A DNA stretch of 15,756 bases from Bacillota bacterium (GCA_023409955.1 JAEYQQ010000128.1:1-15756); one strand, 5' to 3'. Positions 1-6,607 are shown, counted from the first letter of the stretch. Program-made: numbers and translations. The notes: generated by a model not told the origin, from the letters alone.

Positions 1-428
1 TGTGGGCGGTATTTATTCCTGTTCTCTGGCAGTATGTAGGATATCACATGCTGCTTATGTACGGTGCGTTGCGTTCAATATCGACAGATATTATCGAGGC
101 GGCCAACGTTGATGGAGCTACCGGAGCGCGACTTGCGTTCCGCATTCAGATCCCGACGATCATGCCGATGCTGAAGGTATGTCTGTCCTTCTCGTTGATT
201 GGTTCCTTTAAGCTGTTTGATACGCCATGGATCCTTCTTGAAAGGTCCAACCAATCTCTTCCTGCGCTTTCTATGTACATTGAAATGTTCCAGAATCACA
301 AATACAGCTATGCCAGTGCTCAGGCAATGTTTATTGTTGTAGAATGTCTGTTATTTACAGTTCTGTTGAATATTCTATTCCGTGACAAGGAAAGAAAATT
401 CAGTCTACTCAGAAAGGAGCTGGCCTAA
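1..428 (+). CDS. Sugar ABC transporter permease, MalF/UgpA type (5' partial)
   Basis: This is the C-terminal 141 residues of an inner-membrane permease subunit of a carbohydrate-type ABC importer (binding-protein-dependent transport family). The reading frame is open from base 3, so the gene begins outside the window. The sequence shows the cytoplasmic EAA coupling loop, EAANVDGATGARLAFRIQIP, the motif through which such permeases dock on their ATPase. It is followed by hydrophobic helices and a basic C-terminal tail. The stop codon lies two bases before the next start, and that start's ribosome binding site (AAAGGAG, 413-419) sits inside this gene's end, so the two are translationally linked. 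The next gene is a MalG-type partner, which supports a heterodimeric sugar importer. The substrate cannot be read from the sequence. Confidence 0.9.
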   Translation, partial: WAVFIPVLWQYVGYHMLLMYGALRSISTDIIEAANVDGATGARLAFRIQIPTIMPMLKVCLSFSLIGSFKLFDTPWILLERSNQSLPALSMYIEMFQNHKYSYASAQAMFIVVECLLFTVLLNILFRDKERKFSLLRKELA

Positions 429-430
429 TT

Positions 431-1252
431 ATGAAACGAAAGAATACGGTCAGCAAAGTTTTGAGTCAAATTTTCCTTGCAGTATGGGTAGTACTGTGCC
501 TCTTTCCGATTTACTGGATGCTTGTTTCCTCTCTGAAAGACAACAAGGAAATATTGACCGGAATCGGTCTCCCCACACAGTGGCTTTTCAAGAATTATGC
601 AAGCGCCTGGGGTAAAGGGGATAGAATAAGCCTCTATCTACTTAACAGTGTGATTGATACGACTTCGACACTTGTGATCACAAGCCTTTTAGGCTTTATG
701 AGTGCATACGGACTTCTCCGCATGAGATGGAAAGGACAGAAAGTGGTATTCACTTATATTCTGACCGGTATGATGATTCCCATGCATGCAGCTCTGTATC
801 CGCTCACCGTTACTCTTATGCCGCTGAGCAAAACGCATCTTTCGCTGATCATTCCTTATGCCGCTTTCAATATACCAATTACGGTACTGATTTTGAGTGG
901 GTTTATTACCAGCATCCCATATGAACTGGAGGAAGCTGCTTGCATTGATGGAGCTGGTATTTACCGCTCAGCCTTTACCATTATTCTACCGATCATGGTA
1001 CCGGCTATTGCTACTTCCGCAATCTTTGTTTTTTTGCAAGTGTGGAATGAATTGCTGCTGGCCTCCGTGTTTGCGTCCGGTGACCTGCTTACGCTTACCA
1101 TGGGCATCAAGCAGATGAGCGGACAGTATCAGACAGATTACGGCGGAATGTGTGCCGCTCTTGTAATTGCCACCCTGCCTTCGGTACTACTTTATTGTTG
1201 TCTTAGCAAGCAGGTGCAGAAGAGCTTGATTGTAGGGGCTGTAAAAGGATAA
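431..1252 (+). CDS. Carbohydrate ABC transporter permease, MalG type
   Basis: This is a complete 273-residue permease, normal length for the MalG/UgpE-type family, with about six membrane segments starting near residues 12-33. The conserved N-terminal FPIYWMLVSSLK region and the EAA loop (about residues 168-188, LEEAACIDGAGIYRSAFTI followed by LP) are plain. The ATG is preceded by AAAGGAG at 413-419. It forms the second half of a permease pair with the truncated gene upstream and ends the operon, since a strong terminator follows 22 bases after the stop. No ATPase gene lies downstream, so the ATPase is either upstream outside the window or a shared MsmX-type protein. The substrate is unknown, most likely a sugar or oligosaccharide. 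Confidence 0.93.
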   Translation: MKRKNTVSKVLSQIFLAVWVVLCLFPIYWMLVSSLKDNKEILTGIGLPTQWLFKNYASAWGKGDRISLYLLNSVIDTTSTLVITSLLGFMSAYGLLRMRWKGQKVVFTYILTGMMIPMHAALYPLTVTLMPLSKTHLSLIIPYAAFNIPITVLILSGFITSIPYELEEAACIDGAGIYRSAFTIILPIMVPAIATSAIFVFLQVWNELLLASVFASGDLLTLTMGIKQMSGQYQTDYGGMCAALVIATLPSVLLYCCLSKQVQKSLIVGAVKG

Positions 1253-1273
1253 AAGAACGCAAAGCAGAATTGA

Positions 1274-1310
1274 ACGGTATTCCGTTTAGCAGTCGGAATA
1301 CCGTCTTTTT
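1274..1310 (+). terminator. Intrinsic terminator of the sugar ABC operon
   Basis: Perfect 11-bp stem ACGGTATTCCG (1274-1284) paired with CGGAATACCGT (1294-1304), a 9-base loop, then CTTTTT. It lies just after the MalG-type permease stop. Confidence 0.93.
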
Positions 1311-1350
1311 CCCTATTGACTCTCCCATGGTGGTATACTCTATACGAACC

Positions 1351-1576
1351 ATGAGCTCAAAAGCAATATAAAGCATGGCTGGCATGGAGCGAAAAGGCAT
1401 ATGAGAGGGACAACTTTCATTTTTCCCAACCACCATTTAATTTTTTCGCACGTTTTGATTTTACCTGTGTCGGCGGATACATTCCCGATGAACCACAACA
1501 AGAATTTCAAGGGCAACGCACTTCGTTCCCACCAAAAGAGTCACTGGTTCTGTATGGGGTCTCTCTTTTTCCATAG
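1351..1576 (+). pseudogene. Frameshifted coding relic, about 75 codons, unknown protein
   Basis: In the frame ending at the TAG at 1574-1576, bases 1355-1573 are open for 73 codons and read like a real protein. It is rich in aromatic residues and prolines, with segments such as FHFSQPPFNFFARFDFTC and VGGYIPDEPQQEFQGQRTSF. That frame contains no ATG, GTG or TTG start and is closed upstream by TGA at 1352-1354. An ATG at 1351 lies in the neighbouring frame and would give only MSSKAI before a stop. Removing one base near 1357 would join this ATG to the long frame (MSQKQYKAWLAW...), which suggests a one-base insertion in a formerly intact small gene. No good ribosome binding site precedes the ATG, so the original N-terminus may instead be lost. 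I do not recognise the family. A degenerate copy of another gene follows directly, so the whole stretch looks decayed. Confidence 0.5.
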
Positions 1577-1581
1577 CACTT

Positions 1582-1697
1582 AACTCAACTTGAAACATGG
1601 AACGGATTCAACCCCGTCAACAGACGTTCAGAAGATTCCAAAGTATATAATTAAGGAAAGCACAAAGCTGGAAAAAGGATTTAATTTGACGGCGATT
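1582..1697 (+). pseudogene. Degenerate copy of the small basic protein gene at 2575-2763
   Basis: Bases 1592-1682 align with 2644-2735 with about ten mismatches and one single-base gap, roughly 88% identity by eye. The match extends weakly on both sides: AACTCAACTT at 1582-1591, and CGGCGAT at 1690-1696. The copy has lost ten bases just before 1592 and one base near 1661, and it now runs into a TAA where the intact gene has a CGA arginine codon. Its translated core, ETWNGFNPVNRRSEDSKVYN, corresponds to the middle of the intact protein. The part encoding the N-terminal third is missing, replaced by the end of the preceding relic. Several differences are silent or conservative, suggesting the copy was functional for a time before it decayed. 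Confidence 0.85.
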
Positions 1698-1715
1698 TCA
1701 TGACCATGGTATACT
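1686..1715 (+). promoter_or_regulatory. Sigma-70-type promoter for the DUF1294 gene
   Basis: TTGACG (1686-1691), an 18-base spacer, then TATACT (1710-1715) with a TG one base upstream (extended -10). It lies within the tail of the decayed gene copy and about 105 bases ahead of the next start codon. Confidence 0.65.
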
Positions 1716-1778
1716 AAGCGTGGCCTTTTACGGTTGAATGATGGTGTCATTGTTTAAGTTCCATATAGACTACCATAT

Positions 1779-1806
1779 AAACTCAAATCGTAAGGTTCGA
1801 GTTTTT
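1779..1806 (+). terminator. Weak hairpin plus T-run in the DUF1294 leader (possible attenuator)
   Basis: AAACTC (1779-1784) pairs with GAGTTT (1799-1804), with possible extra AA/TT pairs inside, and a short T-run follows. It lies between the promoter and the start codon, so it could attenuate. The stem is short and AT-rich, so this is tentative. Confidence 0.3.
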
Positions 1807-1825
1807 AATTTTAAGGATGATATCC

Positions 1826-2410
1826 ATGTCTAGCTTCCAATGGTATCTCTTGGCAGTAAATGTTGTGGCATTTATTCTCTATACCATAGATTTTCAGATC
1901 TATAAGCATGGTGGTGTTGGGGTAAAGCCTAAGGTCATAATGAGTATTGTAACAATATTTGGTGGGGCACCAGGAACGCTTATCGCACACCTCCTTTGGG
2001 ATAGAAATCTCAACAAGAAAAATGTTATGACGCGTATCTATACGTTATTTTGGTTAATTGTTCAAGTCATCGTTTGTCTTGCACTATTTGGGCCACGCAG
2101 CAAGGAAATTCAACAGTGGTGTGTTCGCTTTTATAATAATCATAAGGTACTTTGCATCTACTGGCTTGTTATCAATATGGCTACATTTTTAATCTTTGCC
2201 ATTGATAAAGCCAAAGCAATTATGGGACAATGGAGAATACGTGAGGCTCTTCTGCTGGGATTGTCCCTGATCGGCGGCGCATTAGGTGGATGGTTAGCTA
2301 TGGATCTTTGCAAACACAAGGTTCAGACTGAATATTTTATGGCAGGTCTTCCCCTGATGATGGCCGCTCATGCTCTAATTCTGCTTTATGCTGCAATAGG
2401 AATGGTTTAA
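1826..2410 (+). CDS. Membrane protein with two tandem DUF1294 units
   Basis: A 194-residue integral membrane protein of unknown function. The second half (about residues 111-180) is a canonical DUF1294 unit: a Y-W-x2-N-x3-F helix, the motif AIDKAKAIMGQWRIRE, a GGALGG helix and an HK-x4-YF-x2-GLP ending. The first half (about residues 6-75) repeats the same plan in diverged form: WYLLAVNVVAF, then TIDFQIYK, then TIFGGAPGT, lacking the K-x-R-x5-WRI charges. A hydrophobic linker joins them. Most family members carry one unit and are about half this length. I chose ATG 1826 over ATG 1817 because AAGGATG at 1813-1819 then works as ribosome binding site at proper spacing, whereas 1817 overlaps it. 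It has its own promoter, and there is no functional hint from its neighbours. Confidence 0.85.
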   Translation: MSSFQWYLLAVNVVAFILYTIDFQIYKHGGVGVKPKVIMSIVTIFGGAPGTLIAHLLWDRNLNKKNVMTRIYTLFWLIVQVIVCLALFGPRSKEIQQWCVRFYNNHKVLCIYWLVINMATFLIFAIDKAKAIMGQWRIREALLLGLSLIGGALGGWLAMDLCKHKVQTEYFMAGLPLMMAAHALILLYAAIGMV

Positions 2411-2443
2411 TTAACAGACAAATTGCGGAGGAAAAAAACGTAA

Positions 2444-2524
2444 ATGCAGGAGCATGCCAGCGACGAATGTGTCCACTTTCCATGCTACCAATCTACAGTT
2501 ACCCTGCGATCACTGGGTCTGTAG
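2444..2524 (+). CDS. Possible 26-codon small ORF
   Basis: ATG 2444 is preceded by GGAGG (2427-2431), with a rather long 12-base gap. It opens a 26-residue frame with two cysteines (start MQEHASDECVHFPCYQS) ending at TAG 2522-2524. It lies between the DUF1294 gene and the small basic protein gene. There is no recognisable family and no hydrophobic segment. It could be a leader peptide or chance, since a 26-codon frame is not statistically striking. Confidence 0.2.
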   Translation: MQEHASDECVHFPCYQSTVTLRSLGL

Positions 2525-2574
2525 ATCATGTGCTAGTAACAATCCCCCACTTCCCAAAGAAAGGCGGTAATCCC

Positions 2575-2763
2575 ATGGCCAAGTTTATTCCCTATGAAAA
2601 GCTGTCCAAGAAGACGCAACGCGAACTCAACTTACAAAAACGTGAAACATGGAACGGATTTAACCCCGTCACCCGACGTCCAGAAGATTCTAAAGTATAT
2701 AATCGAAGGAAAGCGCAACGTTGGAAAAAGAATTTCGGCGATGTGCTTTTATTTTGTGCATAA
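2575..2763 (+). CDS. Small basic protein of unknown function (62 aa)
   Basis: A 62-residue, strongly basic protein (start MAKFIPYEKLSKKTQREL, then a run rich in R and K including RRKAQRWKK). I chose ATG 2575 because AAAGGCGGT lies just upstream and the coding-like sequence begins there. The 36 in-frame codons before it are not protein-like. The composition and the absence of a signal or membrane helix suggest a soluble cytoplasmic protein that may bind nucleic acid or ribosomes, which is inference from charge only. It resembles small conserved hypothetical proteins of Clostridia in general character, but I cannot name a family. A decayed duplicate lies about 1 kb upstream, beyond the DUF1294 gene, so the region has undergone local duplication. 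Confidence 0.75.
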   Translation: MAKFIPYEKLSKKTQRELNLQKRETWNGFNPVTRRPEDSKVYNRRKAQRWKKNFGDVLLFCA

Positions 2764-2846
2764 CATAAAAATCATCCGACATTTACCTGACATGATTAGA
2801 TGGTTATAGATAGAAGCATTGCGCAGTCTGTGCGATATTATCTTAG

Positions 2847-2852
2847 TATAAT
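2847..2852 (+). promoter_or_regulatory. -10 box of the VOC-protein promoter
   Basis: A consensus TATAAT lies 30 bases ahead of the VOC start codon. No convincing -35 box is found at 16-18 bases upstream, so only the -10 element is claimed. Confidence 0.45.
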
Positions 2853-2881
2853 GAAATCACTCGATAGCGGAGGTATTCAAA

Positions 2882-3265
2882 ATGCATATAGCACACATCG
2901 CCATGTACGTTTCTAACTTGGAGGCGGCAAAAACCTTCTTCGAAACTTACTTTGGGGCAATTTCCAATAATGGCTATCATAATCAGAAAACAGATTTCAA
3001 GTCCTACTTTCTATCTTTTGACGGGCATATTTGCATAGAAATAATGAACCGACCTGGTATGGTGGATGATCCCAAAGCCACATACCGCACTGGCTATAGC
3101 CATATTGCATTTAACGTTGGAAGCAGAGAAAAAGTAAATGAGCTCACCGAGCGCCTGCGTACAGACGGTTATATCGTGACCAGCGAGCCAAGAACCACAG
3201 GTGATGGATATTATGAAAGCTGTATTCTGGACGCTGAAGGCAATATCATAGAGATTACAGCATGA
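2882..3265 (+). CDS. VOC-superfamily (glyoxalase/bleomycin-resistance fold) protein
   Basis: A 127-residue single-domain vicinal-oxygen-chelate protein, the usual length for the family. It shows the two beta-alpha-beta-beta-beta halves: an opening HIAMYVSNLEAAKTFFETYFG, and a second half starting GYSHIAFNVGSREKV and ending DAEGNIIEIT. Likely metal ligands are H5, E53, H74 and E124, the His-Glu-His-Glu pattern of metal-binding members such as glyoxalase I. The start codon has an excellent ribosome binding site, GGAGGT at 2869-2874, seven bases away. The reaction is not predictable: the family covers lactoylglutathione lyases, dioxygenases, epimerases and resistance proteins. It appears monocistronic. 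Confidence 0.9.
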   Translation: MHIAHIAMYVSNLEAAKTFFETYFGAISNNGYHNQKTDFKSYFLSFDGHICIEIMNRPGMVDDPKATYRTGYSHIAFNVGSREKVNELTERLRTDGYIVTSEPRTTGDGYYESCILDAEGNIIEITA

Positions 3266-3431
3266 GGCGAGAACCTCAGGCGCATTGCGTATTGAACCGC
3301 TGCTGTTGATACGCCTGCTTTGCTATAAGGATGGCCAGACTCTATTCAGCAGTTAACAAAGCTTGCGATATATTTCCATCTTACTAATATGCCATTACTG
3401 CATCAATAAAGCCGCCTCTCAAATCCATAGT

Positions 3432-3452
3432 AATGCTGAGGTAAGCATTTTT
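3432..3452 (+). terminator. Short terminator downstream of the VOC gene
   Basis: AATGCT (3432-3437) pairs with AGCATT (3444-3449) over a 6-base loop, followed by T-rich TTTATT. The stem is only 6 bp, so strength is uncertain. The stretch before it (3266-3431) holds no gene I can support. Confidence 0.45.
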
Positions 3453-3459
3453 ATTGTGA

Positions 3460-3488
3460 TTGCTGATGTGTAGATTTCATGCTATAAT
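3460..3488 (+). promoter_or_regulatory. Sigma-70-type promoter of the radical SAM / channel operon
   Basis: TTGCTG (3460-3465), a 17-base spacer, then TATAAT (3483-3488). The predicted transcription start near 3495 gives a leader of about 83 bases before the GTG start at 3578, and rules out the upstream GTG at 3494 as a start. Confidence 0.75.
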
Positions 3489-3577
3489 TTTGGGTGGGAT
3501 TGTGTAAAATGTCGAATCATACGATTTTCATACATGATTTATACTTTATATGTTCGCAATTACCAGGAGGAAACATC

Positions 3578-4702
3578 GTGAAAATTTCTAAAAAGGACGC
3601 GCTGACATGGTTTGAATTCTTTTCATCCTTACCAGAGGATGAGGAGATCATGACCCGTCAGCAAGAAATTATTTATGCAACCTTTGCGCAAATTGAAGCA
3701 GCAATCGATTATCGAAATGATGCGTTGATGGCTGAAATAAATCAGTTGAAAACCTTGGAGAATAGAACGTATTATGTTGGAAATGATAGCAGATTTCCAA
3801 ACGGCTGCCGTTCTTGCTTGCTGGGAACCGGCCTGAGTGCAGTCAGGAAAACAAACAAATGCAACCTGGAATGCAAGTTCTGCTACAATTATGGTGAGCT
3901 GGATTGCATTCCTCCCGTCGGAGAAGGCCTTTGGGAAATCGGCGGTACAAAATACTACGAGAAGGATATTGATTTGCTGCTTTCCATACAGCAAAAACCT
4001 ACCGGTATTTCCTATGTCTATTTGGAACCCTTTATGGAAATCGAAAAGTATTATTCATTGATCAAAAAATTCCATAGAGCAAATATACATCAGCATTTAT
4101 ACACCAACGGTACGTTGGCTACTGAAGATACATTAAAGGCTTTAGGTGAAGCAGGACTGAACGAGTTGCGCTTCAACCTGGGTGCATCCAATTGTTCGGA
4201 TAAAGTGATCAGCAACATCAAAATAGCCAAAAAGTATATTGAACATGTGGGCATTGAAACACCAATGACCCCTGAGTTCTTTCGCGCATTTTTCAAGAAA
4301 AAGGAAGTAATCCTGGATACAAAGCTTGATTTTATCAATTGCGCAGAGCTGCACTTAAATGAAAACAATATCGGCAACTACGAAGGAGAAAACTTGTACA
4401 TATCCAGGCTTGGATATATTTCTCCGATCTGGAGCAGGGAACTGACGCTGAAATTAATGCGTACTGCCGCTGCTGAAAACTGGGACCTTGTTGTTCACGA
4501 TTGCTCAAACCATACCAAATTCGCCAGAGGCTTGAACCTGCGCAGCAAAGAGGGCAAGTGGTTTGGCTCCAATGATTACGCATGTGAGTTTTCCAGAATA
4601 CCTTACGAAGCTTTTTTGCCGATACTCCGCGATAACAGTTTTACTTTTTTGAGTGAGGAAGAACTGCCTGACGGCTACAAACCGGGTCAAATCGTTTTTT
4701 GA
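3578..4702 (+). CDS. Radical SAM protein of unknown specificity
   Basis: A 374-residue soluble enzyme. The radical SAM cluster motif C-x3-C-x2-C is clear at residues 95, 99 and 102 (KCNLECKFCYNYG). It would bind a 4Fe-4S cluster and cleave S-adenosylmethionine. A further C-x2-C pair (CRSC, residues 77 and 80) precedes it and a cysteine follows at 110, so extra metal binding is possible. The N-terminal ~65 residues are a helical extension ahead of the barrel. I chose the GTG at 3578 because AGGAGG (3565-3570) lies seven bases upstream and the promoter excludes earlier starts. The gene is followed after 49 bases by a formate/nitrite-type channel, with no terminator between, so they form an operon. 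A link to pyruvate formate-lyase-type metabolism is tempting, but the protein is longer than a standard activase and no lyase gene is present. Confidence 0.88.
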   Translation: MKISKKDALTWFEFFSSLPEDEEIMTRQQEIIYATFAQIEAAIDYRNDALMAEINQLKTLENRTYYVGNDSRFPNGCRSCLLGTGLSAVRKTNKCNLECKFCYNYGELDCIPPVGEGLWEIGGTKYYEKDIDLLLSIQQKPTGISYVYLEPFMEIEKYYSLIKKFHRANIHQHLYTNGTLATEDTLKALGEAGLNELRFNLGASNCSDKVISNIKIAKKYIEHVGIETPMTPEFFRAFFKKKEVILDTKLDFINCAELHLNENNIGNYEGENLYISRLGYISPIWSRELTLKLMRTAAAENWDLVVHDCSNHTKFARGLNLRSKEGKWFGSNDYACEFSRIPYEAFLPILRDNSFTFLSEEELPDGYKPGQIVF

Positions 4703-4751
4703 TGTATGGTAGCTATAAATCACGTGATCTATATAGAAAAGAGGATGCAAG

Positions 4752-5534
4752 TTGCATTACACACCCCAGGAAATCGCTAGTAATTACCAAGGCATTGCAC
4801 ACCACAAAGCAGAAATGCCCATAAAAATTCTGCTTTTTCGGGCTGTGTTGGCCGGTGCGATGATCGCACTGGCTGCCTATGGCGCCAACAGCGTATATGC
4901 ACTCATAGAAAATCAAAGCGCAGCAAAGTTGATTGCTGCATTGCTGTTCCCGGCCGGCTTGGCCATGATCTTGCTATGCGGCGGTGAGCTGTTCACCAGT
5001 TCTACCCTTATGCTGCTGTCACTGGGGAAGGATGGTGTTTCATTCCGAGCTGTACTTCGTTGCTGGTTCGTCATCTTTCTGGGCAACTATCTGGGTGCGG
5101 CAATCATTGCATTCCTTACGGTGGCAGCACGAAACACGGATGCATCTTTTATTCAGGCAACGTTGCATACAGCTGAGTTAAAATATACAATACCTTGGTC
5201 AAGTGCCCTTTTCAGAGGTATTCTTTGCAATTTCTTGGTGTGCACAGCTGTGTGGATGAGCTACGGAGCAAAAGATATCCCAGGAAAAATCCTTGGCTTA
5301 TACTTCCCCATCGTGCTTTTTGTCCTTACCGGCACAGAGCACAGCATCACGAACATGTATTATTTTACTGCTGCTTTTACAGCCGGTTCAGTAGATGGTC
5401 TTACTTTTATGGGCTTTTTAACGCACCATTTATTTCCGGTAACTCTTGGCAACCTTATTGGCGGTGGCGTATTGTTTGGCGGTTTGATATGGCTCTCATT
5501 TTTTGTTGGAGACAATAATAAAAATCATTCATAA
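4752..5534 (+). CDS. Formate/nitrite transporter (FNT) family channel
   Basis: A 260-residue polytopic membrane protein of the pentameric FNT family (FocA, NirC, hydrosulfide channels), of usual length. Family hallmarks: the helix GGELFTSS (residues 77-84), GNYLGA (111-116), the lysine-containing stretch at K144, NFLVCTAVW (160-168), and EHSITNMYYF (196-205) carrying the central-pore histidine H197. These correspond to the gating and proton-relay residues known in FocA. It would pass formate, nitrite, hydrosulfide or a similar small monovalent anion; sequence alone does not decide which. Translation starts at TTG 4752: AAAAGAGG (4737-4744) lies at proper spacing, and no ATG or GTG exists in frame upstream. 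It is transcribed with the radical SAM gene and closes the operon at a strong terminator. Confidence 0.93.
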   Translation: MHYTPQEIASNYQGIAHHKAEMPIKILLFRAVLAGAMIALAAYGANSVYALIENQSAAKLIAALLFPAGLAMILLCGGELFTSSTLMLLSLGKDGVSFRAVLRCWFVIFLGNYLGAAIIAFLTVAARNTDASFIQATLHTAELKYTIPWSSALFRGILCNFLVCTAVWMSYGAKDIPGKILGLYFPIVLFVLTGTEHSITNMYYFTAAFTAGSVDGLTFMGFLTHHLFPVTLGNLIGGGVLFGGLIWLSFFVGDNNKNHS

Positions 5535-5564
5535 ATTGGTAAGCATCAAAGCAGTAAACATTTG

Positions 5565-5602
5565 AAACGAATCCAAAATGGTTGTATTTGGATTCGTTTT
5601 TT
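5565..5602 (+). terminator. Strong intrinsic terminator of the radical SAM / channel operon
   Basis: Perfect 13-bp stem AAACGAATCCAAA (5565-5577) with TTTGGATTCGTTT (5587-5599), a 9-base loop, then more T. It could also act for transcripts from the other strand because the stem is flanked by A on its 5' side. Confidence 0.93.
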
Positions 5603-5610
5603 GCTATGAT
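5582..5610 (+). promoter_or_regulatory. Promoter of the methyltransferase unit, overlapping the terminator
   Basis: TTGTAT (5582-5587), a 17-base spacer, TATGAT (5605-5610). The -35 box lies in the loop and descending arm of the preceding terminator, so the two units are packed back to back. Confidence 0.55.
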
Positions 5611-5663
5611 ACCTCAAACCCCATCCATATTCTGGTCATCTAATGTATCAGGAGGTGATCCTT

Positions 5664-5720
5664 ATGCTTATGCAAAACAGTCAAACCATAAAAGATGCTA
5701 AGCAGCCATCAATGCAATAA
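5664..5720 (+). CDS. 18-codon leader ORF with extreme Shine-Dalgarno match
   Basis: ATG 5664 opens an 18-residue frame (MLMQNSQTIKDAKQPSMQ) ending at TAA 5718-5720. Just ahead lies AGGAGGTGATCC (5650-5661), twelve bases fully complementary to the 3' end of bacterial 16S rRNA. The core GGAGG is eight bases from the ATG, an ideal position. The frame ends 20 bases before the methyltransferase start and is in a different frame, so it is not an N-terminal extension. A leader peptide controlling the downstream gene, or a translated small protein, are the main options. The peptide is polar, with no signal or repeat of a single amino acid that would point to amino-acid attenuation. Confidence 0.45.
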   Translation: MLMQNSQTIKDAKQPSMQ

Positions 5721-5740
5721 GCGAAAAGGAGCACTGGCCT

Positions 5741-6571
5741 ATGAGCAGCAATGGAGCTTATACAATCGATCCGGGTGTTTTGGCATACTATAATTCCGGC
5801 GCAGAAAAAAACCGTCTGCACACTGACCTGGGCTTGATAGAGTTTGCTCGAACATGTGAAATCCTTCTTGAAATGCTTCCGCCCCAGCCTGCAGTGATCT
5901 ACGACATCGGTGGAGGCTATGGAGAATATGCGTGGTGGCTGGCAAGCAAGGGGTATACCGTTCATCTTTATGATCTGTCAGAGAAGAATATCGAGATGTC
6001 CAAACAGCTTGCAGCAGTGGCAGACGCCAGGCATATTCCGCAGGAAGATGCTAGTGCAGATGCCATCTTGCTGTTTGGCCCTCTCTATCACATCATCAAT
6101 CATAAGCAGAGACAGCTAGCACTTTCAGAATGTATGCGACTACTAAAGCCCGGCGGCCTTCTTTTTTCTGCCGCGATCACCCGGTATGCCACAACCCTGT
6201 GGGCTGTAACTACGTATGGCGAGAAAAATGATCTGCTGGGAGATGCAGATTTTCTTGAGATGATAGTACGTGAACTGACAGACGGACAGCACATCAAAAA
6301 GCCTGATACAGCCTATACCGGCATGGGCAGGTCTTTTTTTCACCTGCCCAATGAGCTGAATAAAGAGATCATGGAAGCAGGCTTTGCAAATGTTGATGTT
6401 CGCGGCGTAATAGGCCCGGCCTGGTTAATACCCAACCTGACAGAGCAATGGAAGGATGCAAAAAGGCGGGAGCACATACTTAATATTGTGAGAATGTTGG
6501 AAAAAGAAGAACCCATTATGGGCTTAAGTACACACCTGCTAGCTGTCGCAAGAAAACCATCTGTCTATTAA
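5741..6571 (+). CDS. Class I SAM-dependent methyltransferase
   Basis: A 276-residue protein with a Rossmann-type methyltransferase domain. Motif I is VIYDIGGGYGEYAWWLA (residues 52-68), followed by the acidic residue at the end of strand 2 (HLYDLS, D78), the strand 4 motif DAILLFGPLYHI (107-118) and LKPGGLLF (135-142). About 120 residues follow the core, likely a substrate-recognition cap. AAAGGAG (5724-5730) lies ten bases before the ATG. The FGPLYH sequence is typical of small-molecule or quinone/sterol-like methyltransferases, but the substrate cannot be assigned. It follows the 18-codon leader on the same transcript and is convergent with fra, with 36 bases between the stops. Confidence 0.9.
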   Translation: MSSNGAYTIDPGVLAYYNSGAEKNRLHTDLGLIEFARTCEILLEMLPPQPAVIYDIGGGYGEYAWWLASKGYTVHLYDLSEKNIEMSKQLAAVADARHIPQEDASADAILLFGPLYHIINHKQRQLALSECMRLLKPGGLLFSAAITRYATTLWAVTTYGEKNDLLGDADFLEMIVRELTDGQHIKKPDTAYTGMGRSFFHLPNELNKEIMEAGFANVDVRGVIGPAWLIPNLTEQWKDAKRREHILNIVRMLEKEEPIMGLSTHLLAVARKPSVY

Positions 6572-6607
6572 TTTGGCATGATCATATGTGTAAGCTGTAT
6601 TCTTATG

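Noticed and set aside
1316..1339. TTGACT ... TATACT as a promoter for the relic at 1351
   Set aside because: The spacer is only 12 bases, far too short. The -10-like element might work as an extended -10, but I could not support a full promoter.
3266..3431. Possible hairpin GCGTAT/ATACGC and other short inverted repeats after the VOC gene
   Set aside because: The stem is 6 bp with a large loop and no T-run. I see no gene or convincing RNA in this stretch.
3494..3577. Upstream GTG (3494) and ATG (3509) starts for the radical SAM gene
   Set aside because: The predicted transcription start is at about 3495, neither codon has a ribosome binding site, and the GTG at 3578 has AGGAGG at ideal spacing.
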